A DNA stretch of 64,000 bases from Alkaliflexus imshenetskii DSM 15055 (GCF_000517065.1 NZ_KI912105.1:1596405-1660404); one strand, 5' to 3'; counted from the first letter of the stretch, positions 44,665-53,118 are shown. Numbers and translations are program-made. The notes: a model not told the origin generated them from the letters alone.

Positions 44665-45276
44665 TTACCAATATCTGGCGGCTCCCTCTTCCCAAATGGT
44701 GTAAGGCTCGCCGCCGCCGTACCGAGATTTTGCAAAGGCCTTGAAGCCTTCAACTCGTATTTTAACGTTAGCCAGATACTCGATTGCTTTACCAACACGG
44801 CCGGCAGGCTGTTTGCCTTCTGCATGTGAGATAAATACAAAGAGTTTCCGGGGGTTCTCATCAATAATTTTCTTTAGTTGGGCGTAGGTTTTGAACGTGA
44901 ACTGCAAGCTGTCGATAAACATGATATCGGGACTTCGTTGTTTTTTTATCCGCTTCACTAATTCATCAATGGGTTCTTTATCTAATAGCTGGATTCGATT
45001 TTCAACATCTTCCATTCCCTCTTCTATGAATGCTTTCTGTAGTGACAAGCTTAACCCCTCCTCAATACTATCATATGCCACTCGGCCAAAGCGCGTCATA
45101 TACTTAGCCAACCTTACAGATAATCTGGTTTTTCCATTGGCAGGCGGCCCAGAAATAATCCAACATCCTGTTCGCTCTGGCCTTCCAAAACACGCCTCAA
45201 ATTCACCATCAAAGGGCATCGAATTAAACCGCTTTGATTGAAGTTCTTTAATACTTACTGCTCGTTGGTTTGCCAT
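44665..45276 (-). CDS. Second early P-loop ATPase (RecA/DnaB-like)
   Basis: A 203-residue ATPase with Walker A GPPANGKT (43-50) and Walker B PDIMFIDSLQF (about 116-125), resembling the core of RecA/DnaB-fold ATPases. It ends with GGGEPYTIWEEGAARYW. It follows the MuB-like gene with a 27-bp gap. Two ATPases in a transposition operon are unusual for classical Mu. It might help replication restart or target selection. Confidence 0.75.
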   Translation of the reverse strand: MANQRAVSIKELQSKRFNSMPFDGEFEACFGRPERTGCWIISGPPANGKTRLSVRLAKYMTRFGRVAYDSIEEGLSLSLQKAFIEEGMEDVENRIQLLDKEPIDELVKRIKKQRSPDIMFIDSLQFTFKTYAQLKKIIDENPRKLFVFISHAEGKQPAGRVGKAIEYLANVKIRVEGFKAFAKSRYGGGEPYTIWEEGAARYW

Positions 45277-45292
45277 TTATAACACTGTTTAA

Positions 45293-45308
45293 TGCCTGTT
45301 TAATCAGG
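45293..45308. other. Small intercistronic hairpin
   Basis: GCCTG/CAGGC with a six-base loop lies between the two ATPase genes and overlaps the stop of the MuB-like gene. Probably a stability or processing element. Confidence 0.35.
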
Positions 45309-46158
45309 CGCTAAGAACATATTTAAGACCTTGTATTTTTCTCTTTACTCTGCGCAAATCATACTCGCTGTCTTCAATCACCTCACGTATGCGTACTTTA
45401 TCTGTAATGCCATTGGCCACACAAACGGATGTGATGTCTGATGTGTTTAATCCCTCCAGTTCGATAAATTTTCGCCCAATGCGGCTGTAGATTTCCTTGT
45501 AGCCTTTTTTATTGAGTTTGAGCCCTCGTTTGATGCGTTTTGCCAAATGGTCAGTGGCGCATAATACTATTGCGCAATGGTCTTCCAATTGGTTGTAAAG
45601 GGTGATGAAAAAGTATAATACCTGGTCGCTGAGCTTATCGGCCTCATCCATTATTATGAGCGGATGTTGTTGGGTTTTAAGTGCTCTTACCACTTCGCCC
45701 ATCATCTCGTTAACGGTGTAACCGGAATAATCGCGACCCATTGCTGAGAGTAGCTCCTGCATAAAGGTTTTGCGATTCCAAAACTCATTGCATTGCAGCA
45801 GATAGGCTCTTTTGTGTGTTTCTGCATAATTGCGCAATGCAAAGGTTTTCCCGGTTCCGGCATCGCCTACCACGGCAAATACGGTACTGCTGTTTCGTGC
45901 CCTCTCTAAAATAGTGTTGAGCAATCTAAAATCGCCTGTCTCAACAGAGACCCACTCGCTTGCACTGTAACCAATCTGACTGGCTATATTGCGCCACATC
46001 TCATCGGCAATCAAATCCCACTTATAGTTTAATACCTGTGAGATGGTGGCCGAGCTCACATTTTTTAGGCTCTTCGACGCCTTATTTTGGCTCTCGAACC
46101 GTTCTACATAGCATGCCAGTTTTGTGGCAATTGCTTGTTTTTCCTTTTCATTCATCAT
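45304..46158 (-). CDS. MuB-like transposition ATPase
   Basis: A 284-residue AAA+ ATPase that binds target DNA and activates the transposase. An N-terminal HTH (about 25-60, SKSLKNVSSATISQVL) is followed by Walker A GDAGTGKT (98-105), Walker B LIIMDEAD (167-174) and sensor ATDHL near 206. Length is close to that of Mu B (312). It follows the transposase gene, as in Mu. Confidence 0.9.
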   Translation of the reverse strand: MMNEKEKQAIATKLACYVERFESQNKASKSLKNVSSATISQVLNYKWDLIADEMWRNIASQIGYSASEWVSVETGDFRLLNTILERARNSSTVFAVVGDAGTGKTFALRNYAETHKRAYLLQCNEFWNRKTFMQELLSAMGRDYSGYTVNEMMGEVVRALKTQQHPLIIMDEADKLSDQVLYFFITLYNQLEDHCAIVLCATDHLAKRIKRGLKLNKKGYKEIYSRIGRKFIELEGLNTSDITSVCVANGITDKVRIREVIEDSEYDLRRVKRKIQGLKYVLSA

Positions 46159-46177
46159 AACTTTGCGATGTTTAGTT

Positions 46178-46218
46178 GAACCCTCGCGTGGTGTGCGGCA
46201 CCAATATCGCGGGGGTTC
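46178..46218. other. Long hairpin between transposase and MuB-like genes
   Basis: GAACCCTCGCG and CGCGGGGGTTC pair over 11 bp (one G-T), with an inner TGGTG/CACCA stem. On the minus strand no T-run follows. On the plus strand TTTTT follows. It may set the ratio of transposase to ATPase. Confidence 0.5.
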
Positions 46219-46224
46219 GGGTTT

Positions 46225-48243
46225 TTAATATAGTTTGCTATACAATTTTTCCTCGTCATTCAAATCGGGCACTTCGTTGCTAATGGCTTTCTCTATTTCG
46301 CCAATATCAATCTTTGCCACTTTTCGTTTTTGTTTTTTCGGGTTCCTTTTAGCACTTTCAATGCCTTTTAGTGCCGGAGACACCAAGCCGTGTTGTTCGG
46401 GTAATAGGTTAAATTGCTCCAGTACTTCATTGGTTTTATCGCGTGTGGCTATGCGAGCGGCTTTGTTGGCATTGTTTACCTGTGCCAGGAATGAAGCTTC
46501 GTGCGCTTCGGCCTCCTGCTTGCCACGGTGAACTGTGATTTTTTCGTCTAATATTGTTACATATTGCAAGCCGGTAGGCGTTTCTTTAAACACACAAATG
46601 GTGCTCATATCCTCGGGGTCGAACTTCACAATAAATTTGCGGTCGATGTTGGAGCGGTGCCACTTCATATCTGGCATGCGGTTTTCATCGTATTTGACGT
46701 AAGTATGTTTGCGCTTTTTCTCAGTAATGGTTAATCCATAAGCGGTGTACATAACTGTGTTGTCGCGCTGAATCCAGAACAAATCAACCATTTCGATAAA
46801 CCCTATGGCCGGTGCTTTTGGGTTATGGCTTTCCAGGTACATCTCGATTCTGGGACGGCCTGTGAGTGGGTGTGGTGCATGGTTCCACTCGTTGCGAAGC
46901 TTCACATACTCAGCCATCATTTCGTTATAAGAGGGCAGCATGTGTTTGTTTGCCAGGATAAACTCTAAATTAGCCTTGCTTTCAAGCTTTTTAGCTGTGA
47001 TATTCTGTCCTGTAAAAGACCATTTGCGGTTCAAAAAATGCTGCTGAAAACGTCCGAAGGCACTCTCAATTGTTTTCGATTTACCGTTATATGGCTGCGT
47101 GCGTATGCTTAGGTGACTTAGTTTTGTGAGGAAATCGCCACTTTGTAACTTCTTGTGTCCTCCCTGGTTGTCGTACCGGCACTCGTAAGGTCTGTGGCCT
47201 GAAAACTGAACAGCCATCTTAAAGGCCGAAAACTGTGCGGAAAAATCTTCGCTTTTTGATACATGATAACCGAGAAACACCTCACTGTACGCATCCATTA
47301 CCTCGTAAACCTGTGTGGTTTGTATTTTACCATCCTCCATGTAAAAGAGGTTCAGCTTTGTTCCATCGCTGTACCACAAACTGTCGCGCATGGTTGGCAA
47401 TTTGGTTGAGTGCTGATAGCCATATTTTTCTTTAGCTTTTAGTTCGCCGTAGCGGTGGCCATACCACTGTTCTTTTATTTCCGGCTGATAGATGTAGTTA
47501 CGTATTGTTTTCTGGTCATCTACGGCTTTCCATCCGCGCTCATCGGCCAGTGAATTGAACTCCTCCCATAGTTGCGTCATGGTTAGCTTCTCTATAGGCG
47601 ATGCCCAGCGAGCCAACAACCATGCCTTTGCCACAGGTGTGAGTTTTTCTGTGTTCGCATTGCCGGTACCGCCATGCACCAGTGAGGGATAGCTTTCTTT
47701 CATATACCTGTCAAACTTATTGCGCAATGGGCGTGGTTTCTTAGGTAGGTTATGAGGAATCTCATCTGAACGAATATCATTAACCATCTCTGATATGGCA
47801 TCCCACATGTTCTGTTTCCGACCTCCCATCGTGCGACGCCATGCATTCTTTGTTTTTATAAACAAATCGATTGCGTTCAGCACATTAGCATTCGCATTGT
47901 ACTCTCGTCTCTTTTCTACACTTAGTGGTTCTCCATCCGGCTTCACATAACCATTAAAGTATTCCAACGCGTTTAAATCCTGTTCAATCAAAGTTTTAAT
48001 TCTGTTTTGCAAGGCAAGTTCATAAGGACTTTTACCTGCACAATTTTTCCTTATGCGCATCCTTAAGTCCTCTGGCATACTGGCATAATCTATCATAGCA
48101 CGTCGTCCGTTGCCACCTCTTACCACTAATTTGAGTTTATCTCTGACAACCATTTTCTTGTAGTTATCATAAGAACACAACTCCAAGTCATCATACAAAA
48201 CTTTGGCAGGAACACACAGTGTATTATCTATTAACTCGAACAT
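46225..48243 (-). CDS. MuA-like DDE transposase
   Basis: A 672-residue DDE-type transposase that integrates and replicates the phage by transposition. The N-terminal 270 residues hold DNA-binding helical domains. The catalytic core has Asp293 (WYSDGTKLNLF), Asp358 (CRYDNQGGHK) and Glu393 (KTIESAFGRFQ), the expected DDE spacing. The Mu-type C-terminal beta-barrel follows from about 480. Length matches MuA (663). First large gene of the early operon. Confidence 0.95.
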   Translation of the reverse strand: MFELIDNTLCVPAKVLYDDLELCSYDNYKKMVVRDKLKLVVRGGNGRRAMIDYASMPEDLRMRIRKNCAGKSPYELALQNRIKTLIEQDLNALEYFNGYVKPDGEPLSVEKRREYNANANVLNAIDLFIKTKNAWRRTMGGRKQNMWDAISEMVNDIRSDEIPHNLPKKPRPLRNKFDRYMKESYPSLVHGGTGNANTEKLTPVAKAWLLARWASPIEKLTMTQLWEEFNSLADERGWKAVDDQKTIRNYIYQPEIKEQWYGHRYGELKAKEKYGYQHSTKLPTMRDSLWYSDGTKLNLFYMEDGKIQTTQVYEVMDAYSEVFLGYHVSKSEDFSAQFSAFKMAVQFSGHRPYECRYDNQGGHKKLQSGDFLTKLSHLSIRTQPYNGKSKTIESAFGRFQQHFLNRKWSFTGQNITAKKLESKANLEFILANKHMLPSYNEMMAEYVKLRNEWNHAPHPLTGRPRIEMYLESHNPKAPAIGFIEMVDLFWIQRDNTVMYTAYGLTITEKKRKHTYVKYDENRMPDMKWHRSNIDRKFIVKFDPEDMSTICVFKETPTGLQYVTILDEKITVHRGKQEAEAHEASFLAQVNNANKAARIATRDKTNEVLEQFNLLPEQHGLVSPALKGIESAKRNPKKQKRKVAKIDIGEIEKAISNEVPDLNDEEKLYSKLY

Positions 48244-48330
48244 AGCCAGTCATTTTTTGAGGAGTACGAATGGTTGAGTTTACTATCTGTTTGGCATAGT
48301 GAAGCAATTGTCAACTTATTGATTAAATAC

Positions 48331-48540
48331 TTAGCAATTAGATTCATCATCACCCAAGGACATCAATAACTCTTCTCTTGCTTCGATAATCTTTCTTAAG
48401 GCTTCAATCGCTTTTTTGTGTTTTCGAGCCCCTGGCCGGCGCAATATTCTGTCGGTGTTACTATGAGTTTCGCCAATCATTTCTGCTACTACTCGTATAT
48501 CACCATATTTTTTTTTGTTTAAAAGTTGATTTTCATCCAT
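48331..48540 (-). CDS. Small DNA-binding protein (Ner-like position)
   Basis: A 69-residue basic protein (DIRVVAEMIGETHSNTDRILRR) with a likely helix-turn-helix. It is the first gene of the transposition operon, next to the repressor, where Mu encodes Ner, the early-transcription regulator. Family not certain. Confidence 0.65.
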   Translation of the reverse strand: MDENQLLNKKKYGDIRVVAEMIGETHSNTDRILRRPGARKHKKAIEALRKIIEAREELLMSLGDDESNC

Positions 48541-48601
48541 AAATCATCGTAGATTTGTTTTAACATTAACACAAAACTACAAAATATTTCGCCAGTTGCA
48601 A
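48526..48601. promoter_or_regulatory. Face-to-face promoter pair of the lysis-lysogeny switch
   Basis: Plus strand: TTG (48526-48528), 21-nt spacer, TAGATTTG (48550-48557) for the repressor. Minus strand: TTG (48601-48599), 19-nt spacer, TAGTTTTG (48579-48572) for the transposition operon. Both predicted start sites fall near 48565, so each transcript runs through the other promoter. Confidence 0.65.
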
Positions 48602-48625
48602 GAGAAAAAACAAAATATTTCGCCA
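48579..48625. promoter_or_regulatory. Direct-repeat operators
   Basis: ACAAAATATTTCGCCA occurs at 48579-48594 and 48610-48625, 31 bp apart (three helical turns). The first copy lies in the -33/-7 spacer of the early promoter. A third, related half, TTGGCGAAAT, lies at 48746-48755 inside the repressor gene. These are probable repressor operators. Confidence 0.65.
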
Positions 48626-49057
48626 ATAAAGCAAAGAATTTTGCTCTTTATATCTGAGCTCGGCATCAGTAAAAGAGAGTTCTATGCTATAACTGGTATA
48701 AGTAGAGGGACTTTGGAGAGTGATACCGGAATCACCGAAGACACGTTGGCGAAATTTCTCGCCGCTTATGGTAATGTAAATGTAGAATGGCTAATAAATG
48801 GTTCTGGCGAAATGTATTGCCAACAAGAAAATAGAGTCTCTGATTCTCCTTATCAACTGTTTTCAGACGAAAATACCGTTGTGTCAGAACCTTTTAAAAT
48901 ACAAGATCCCGCCAATCGTAATGCATCTCATGACTTTAACCTTCAATCATTCATATTGTATATCGAAAGAAAAGACCAGAAAATTGAATCTTTGTGCGAA
49001 GAAATTGGCCGATTAAAGGAAGTAATACAATCTCTAAAAGGGAATATTGCTGAATGA
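48596..49057 (+). CDS. Phage repressor (XRE-like HTH)
   Basis: A 153-residue protein with an N-terminal helix-turn-helix (IKQRILLFISELGISKREFYAITGISRGTLESDTGITEDTL, about 10-50), a family common as prophage repressor in Bacteroidota. A C-terminal coiled coil (LYIERKDQKIESLCEEIGRLKEVI, about 120-150) serves oligomerisation. It starts with TTG at 48596 inside the operator region. No ATG is available. It lies opposite to the transposition operon. Confidence 0.82.
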   Translation: MQEKKQNISPIKQRILLFISELGISKREFYAITGISRGTLESDTGITEDTLAKFLAAYGNVNVEWLINGSGEMYCQQENRVSDSPYQLFSDENTVVSEPFKIQDPANRNASHDFNLQSFILYIERKDQKIESLCEEIGRLKEVIQSLKGNIAE

Positions 49058-49560
49058 CTACTTCTAGAGTAATTATTTTATTCTCTTCTCAAATAAACTA
49101 AAACGCATTTTACTCAAATCCGCACACAACCACCTTTGTTTTGGGTATCATGATTTACACCTAATCACCTAATAAACATTTACTTACATTGATAATTTAA
49201 ATGATGTTAATGCGTGCTTTTTGCATCATACCCGCCCAAACTCAAAGCAGAATCCAACAAACTCAACACTCTTCTATCCATCTGGATATAACACTCAGCA
49301 GACAAAAACGGTTAAATTGTCCCCCCAACTGTCCCCCCAACTGTCCCCCCAATCAAACAACAGAGCGATAAAGCGAGTTATTCAAGAGTAACGTATTTGG
49401 CGTAATAGCAGGGTCGTTTATTTGGCATCAGGAGAACGTTTTTTTGATGGTTTTACCTTGATAAATAAAGCATTTGGTCTACATTTAGTCAGCAATTAAA
49501 GAGTGTAAAAAAAGGGGCTATATTAACCCCTAAGTAATTAAACCCATATTAAACTTAATT
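49058..49560. other. Non-coding left-end region of the phage
   Basis: About 500 bp after the repressor hold no credible gene. Noted are the CTGTCCCCCCAA tandem repeats, and T-rich and TTTGGC-containing stretches (49390-49430) that loosely resemble the operators. By analogy with Mu this could contain an enhancer for transposition. Confidence 0.5.
49317..49352. repeat. Three tandem 12-bp repeats with C6/G6 runs
   Basis: Three copies of TGTCCCCCCAAC or near variants in direct tandem, about 310 bp inside the phage end. The minus strand has three G6 runs seven bases apart. No coding sense is evident. Confidence 0.75.
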
Positions 49561-49570
49561 AAACTGTTTT

Positions 49571-49662
49571 GCACAATTCGTTTTTACAACAATCTTGTGA
49601 ATCTGCCTGTTTCTGCGGCATTCAATCATTGGCGGTTTGTACAATTCGTTTTACCCCCTTTA
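49571..49662 (-). promoter_or_regulatory. Phage left end with two transposase-binding-type sites
   Basis: ACAATTCGTTTT occurs at 49573-49584 and 49641-49652, the inverted forms of the sites at the right end. The outer one lies 10 nt from the terminus, as at the other end. Read inward the terminus begins 5'-TAAAGGGGG. Confidence 0.75.
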
Positions 49663-49666
49663 CAGC
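49663..49666 (+). repeat. Target-site duplication, copy 2 (CAGC)
   Basis: Matches the copy at 16445-16448 and directly borders the phage. Confidence 0.85.
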
Positions 49667-50936
49667 CTCCAGAAATATAATAAGACGTTTTCTCATTTTT
49701 CCCCGACACGGAAAACTGATAATTCTGCGAACGTCCGTTCTGAAAGATTTCTTTTTGCCAGTCAGTATTTTCAGTGTATCGGCTCCAATCCGTATTTCGG
49801 CCAAGTTCATACATCAGATCCCGATACTGTTCACTGTTTAACACATCGAGCGTTCTCCAAACACTTGAAAACCCTTGATAAGAACTAAACTCAAATTTAG
49901 GTGCTCCAGCTTGGCCTTTCTTTGTGGTAATAAGCACTACACCATTTGCACCTTGAGCGCCATATATGGCCGCTGAAGCAGCATCTTTTAACACGGTGAT
50001 GCTCTCAATGTCTGCCGGGTTTACAGCGCGGGTATCCGAAGTAGGCACTCCATCAATCACATACAAAGGCTCACTATTAGCTGATATAGAACTGGTTCCC
50101 CTCACGCGAATACTAAAACCTGCAGATGGTTTTCCTGATGGCATCAGCACCTGAACACCCGCAGCTTTCCCCTGAATTAGGTTTCCAAACTGCGTATTAG
50201 GGCGCGATTCAAAAGCCTCTTCGGTAATTACAGAAACGGCACTTGTAATATCAGCCCTGCGTTGCGTCCCATATCCTACCACAACCACTTCGCTTAAGCC
50301 AAGTATGTCATCCTGAAGCACTATATTAAGTGTGGTTTGGCTTCCAACGATAACTTCACGCGATTTCATTCCAATAAAGGTAAATACCAGCACCGTCTCA
50401 TCTGTCAAACCTGAAAGAGAGAAATATCCATCTGAGTCAGCAATGGTTCCTGTAGCGGAGCCTTTCACGATAATTGTAGCCCCGGGCACCGAATTACCAA
50501 AACTATCCGTAATTCTCCCTGAAACTGTTTTCCCAGATTGCTGAATCGCAGGTTTTCCTGCTACTTCCTCATCGGAGGTGATTAGTATATGCTTACCAAC
50601 TATCCGGTAACTGCTCCCAGTTTCTCGAAGCAACTGTTCCAGTACCTTTTCAACCTCTTCATTTTTCAGGTTTATGTCCACTTTTCTGGACAAATCTATA
50701 CGATCCACATGATAGAAGAATTCATAACCAGATGTTTCTTCTATCTTTTTCAGAACATCCTCCAAGGAAGCCCCTCGACTTTCAATCGTTAACTTGTTGT
50801 TTTGGGCATACACTGACACAGCCAGCATATTAATGTTCAAAACAAACACAAACAGAAATAGTAGTTTCATGACCTTCAAAGTTTTGGTCGTAACATTTGC
50901 ATGCAGATTAAATCTGCAACACCGTTTTTTTTTCAT
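49663..50936 (-). pseudogene. susC: susC, 5' part, interrupted by prophage
   Basis: The N-terminal 424 residues of a SusC/RagA transporter: signal peptide (about 22-45), STN signalling domain (about 48-120, LTIESRGASLEDVLKKIEE), carboxypeptidase-like domain (about 135-215, KTVSGRITDSFGNSVPGATI), and plug domain with VVVVGYGTQRRADI and VYVIDGVPT-type LYVIDGVPTSD. After ISGG the frame enters phage DNA and stops at 49626. An STN domain means the intact transporter signalled to the FecR anti-sigma factor encoded just upstream. The barrel is missing, so the fragment cannot transport. Confidence 0.95.
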
Positions 50937-50995
50937 AAATTTGAACGTGTTTAGGTGAATAATAAAGTCGTTCCTGACTTGTTATTTTCGACACT

Positions 50996-51051
50996 GGATT
51001 ATGTGGAGGCATAATCCGGATGGAGAGTGTGGAGGCACTCTCCATTTTTTT
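50996..51051 (-). promoter_or_regulatory. Twin hairpins with identical CCTCCA loops before susC
   Basis: On the minus strand two consecutive hairpins lie in the leader between fecR and susC. The first is TGGAGAGTG/CACTCTCCA (51044-51021) and the second GGATTATG/CATAATCC (51017-50996), both with the six-base loop CCTCCA. The stems differ while the loops are identical, which suggests loop recognition by an RNA or protein. On the plus strand the first is followed by T7 and could terminate. Confidence 0.7.
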
Positions 51052-51107
51052 CAATTTGATTTTATCCCATACCGTTATATTTAAAGTGATAGAATCAAAA
51101 AACTTAA

Positions 51108-52115
51108 TTAGCGATAATCGGCAGATATTGTAAGAACCCTGTTTGACAAGCGATATCTCAAAGGAAAACCAGAGGTTATTACAAGCCGATTCATCACATC
51201 TGTTACATGTTCGTTTACGTCGAGGCTTCCGGTGTAACGCTCTTCTTTCACCTGCTCGGTTTCAAACTCAACGCGGATATCATAAGCCCGCTCCAACGTA
51301 CGGGCTATATCGGCCAATTTCTCCTGTCGGAAAATGTACCTTCCTTCCTGCCAGGATAATATTGCTCTCTCGTCCAATCCTTTGATGGTTTTTAATTGGC
51401 CCTGACCTAAAAACTCTACTTTGTCGCCTGGAAGGATTTTTACGGCATTCATACCAGGCATTTCAATTTGTACACTTCCCTCAACCAAATATGCAGAAGC
51501 CAAATTATCATCCTTATAAGTCTTTATATTAAAGGAAGTGCCCAACACCCGTATATCAAAATTTTGCGTTTCAACCACAAATGGGTTACGACTGTCATGT
51601 GCCACATTAAAAAAACCCTCACCCGACAAATGAACTCTTCGCTCGGTATCGCTAAGATGAATCACGCGAAAGGTGGTGCCAGAGTTGAGCGCTACACGGG
51701 TACCGTCAGGCAAAACAACATTACTTCTCTGGCCATAAGGAACTTCAACAACAAACCCCGTGAAATCCTCTTTACTGTTTTGATGAAATAAAAACCACGA
51801 TACAGCTAAGGTCAACAGCACCATTGCGGCATAACGTGTAATGCCCCACAGTGTTTGACGAAAACGAATGGCGTTCTCATGTTTTTTCTGCAAATCAAAC
51901 CAACGGCTAAAAGTACGCCATGCAGGTCCGGGCTGAAACCTGTCGGATTTATTGGCCAATTCGGTAGCGCACCACACCTCACGAACCTCATCAAAATATC
52001 GCCTGTTCTGACGCGACTCAGAGGTCCAAGCTTCAACATCCCGCATCTCCTCATCCGATGCATTTCCACTAAAATAGGTGACCAACCGCTCCCAATCTTT
52101 CTCGTTCACATCCAT
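51108..52115 (-). CDS. FecR-type anti-sigma factor
   Basis: A 335-residue membrane protein. A cytoplasmic N-terminal sigma-binding region (about 1-85, FSGNASDEEMRDVEAW) is followed by a transmembrane helix near 90-108 and the periplasmic FecR domain (VVLPDGTRVALNSGTTFRV ... GEGFFNVAHDSRNPFVVET). The C-terminal domain (about 265-335) resembles the STN-binding region. It transmits the SusC state to the sigma factor. ATG at 52115 is chosen over TTG at 52121. Confidence 0.9.
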   Translation of the reverse strand: MDVNEKDWERLVTYFSGNASDEEMRDVEAWTSESRQNRRYFDEVREVWCATELANKSDRFQPGPAWRTFSRWFDLQKKHENAIRFRQTLWGITRYAAMVLLTLAVSWFLFHQNSKEDFTGFVVEVPYGQRSNVVLPDGTRVALNSGTTFRVIHLSDTERRVHLSGEGFFNVAHDSRNPFVVETQNFDIRVLGTSFNIKTYKDDNLASAYLVEGSVQIEMPGMNAVKILPGDKVEFLGQGQLKTIKGLDERAILSWQEGRYIFRQEKLADIARTLERAYDIRVEFETEQVKEERYTGSLDVNEHVTDVMNRLVITSGFPLRYRLSNRVLTISADYR

Positions 52116-52341
52116 AACCAAATATTAAACATTGACAATTAACTCAGACTATGCCTATCAGGTGATTCACTATTATTGTTTCTATATAGACACAAACAAT
52201 CGATTCTACCGCCACAAGAAACAATGAAAAAATATCACAATATTTAACATACAATGACAGTCAGGCGAATACAATGAAAAAAAACTCATCACTTCCCATC
52301 TTCTTAAAAACAGAAACAGGTCTAAAGAGCTTCTTAGACAA

Positions 52342-52938
52342 TTAGTGTATTCCCGAATGAATTAAAAATAAAAATAAGGTAAGATAACTGCCCAGTGCCG
52401 ATCTAAGCTTTTTCAAAGCCCTGGACATTTGTGTTTCAACTGTATTTACAGAAATCCCAAGCTGCTCAGCTATTTGCTTATAGGTTAGTGATTCGAATCT
52501 GCTCAGCATAAAAACAGTACGACATTGTTCTGGTAGTGTTTCCAGCGCCTTATTAACAACCTCTTCTACTTCCTGAGCCATAAGAGAGCCTGACATTTCC
52601 TCCTGAACTTCGAAATGATAATCACCTGGTCCAGAAACACTGTTTATTGTATCGAGAGAAATATGCTGGCGGTTGTCCCTTAAATAATTAATTGCTGAAT
52701 TGCGTACAGCCCGAAATAAGTATGGAGCCAGCGAACCAACTACAATCTCGTCTCTACGAAGGTATAACGTGCAAAACAACTGAGAAACAACATCTTCAGA
52801 TGCATGGTCGTTCTTCAGGTATTTATTGGCATAATGACACAGCGCAGAATAATATTTCTTAAAAAGAAACTCATAAGCTTCCTTTTGACCGGCCTTCAGA
52901 TCCTTAATCAATATTATCTCTTCAGTGTAGATAGCCAT
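52342..52938 (-). CDS. ECF sigma factor (sigma-70 family)
   Basis: A 198-residue ECF sigma factor of the Bacteroidota type. Region 2 (LFKKYYSALCHYANKYLKNDHASEDVVSQLFCTLY, about 25-60) binds RNA polymerase and the -10. Region 4 has the HTH LTYKQIAEQLGISVNTVETQMSRALKKLR (about 150-180). A short hydrophobic C-terminus follows. Together with fecR and the STN-bearing susC it forms a surface-signalling system that should turn on the PUL when the glycan is bound. Confidence 0.92.
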   Translation of the reverse strand: MAIYTEEIILIKDLKAGQKEAYEFLFKKYYSALCHYANKYLKNDHASEDVVSQLFCTLYLRRDEIVVGSLAPYLFRAVRNSAINYLRDNRQHISLDTINSVSGPGDYHFEVQEEMSGSLMAQEVEEVVNKALETLPEQCRTVFMLSRFESLTYKQIAEQLGISVNTVETQMSRALKKLRSALGSYLTLFLFLIHSGIH

Positions 52939-53118
52939 ATCATGTTTTATTCAATCAAAATTACATCAAAATGTTAATTTAGCTATTTTATTGAAAAAAG
53001 AATCCCTTGTTTATTAATTTGCCAAACTGCCGGCGAATTAGACTCTACACCAAAAAGAGAAACGAAAATTCTGGCATACAACATATCAACAAACCTCATA
53101 TAATTTAAATCTTCATCC

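Larger units (their letters stand above)
16449..49662. mobile_element. Mu-like transposable prophage, apparently complete
   Basis: The 33,214-bp element lies between 4-bp direct repeats inside susC. It encodes repressor, MuA-type DDE transposase, MuB-type ATPase, GemA, DUF3164, terminase, portal, MuF, gpG, protease-scaffold, capsid, lysis genes, tail genes with tape measure, and a DNA methylase. No tyrosine or serine integrase is present, which fits transpositional integration. The early (repressor) end is at 49662 and the late (methylase) end at 16449. All head, tail and lysis functions expected for a siphovirus-type virion are recognisable and no gene is visibly broken. Confidence 0.95.

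Noticed and set aside
44646-44864. 72-codon frame inside the second ATPase gene
   Set aside because: Out-of-frame shadow. The ATPase frame has clear Walker motifs.
49317-49352. Possible CRISPR array
   Set aside because: The units are 12 bp, directly adjacent and without spacers, and there are no cas genes.
16449-49662. Integrase-based (lambda-like) prophage or conjugative transposon
   Set aside because: There is no tyrosine or serine recombinase and no relaxase or tra genes, while a MuA/MuB pair and transposition-type flanking repeats are present.
16445-49667. 5-bp Mu-type target duplication
   Set aside because: Only four bases (CAGC) match at both edges. A fifth would need a mismatch on either side and is not needed for the exact susC frame.
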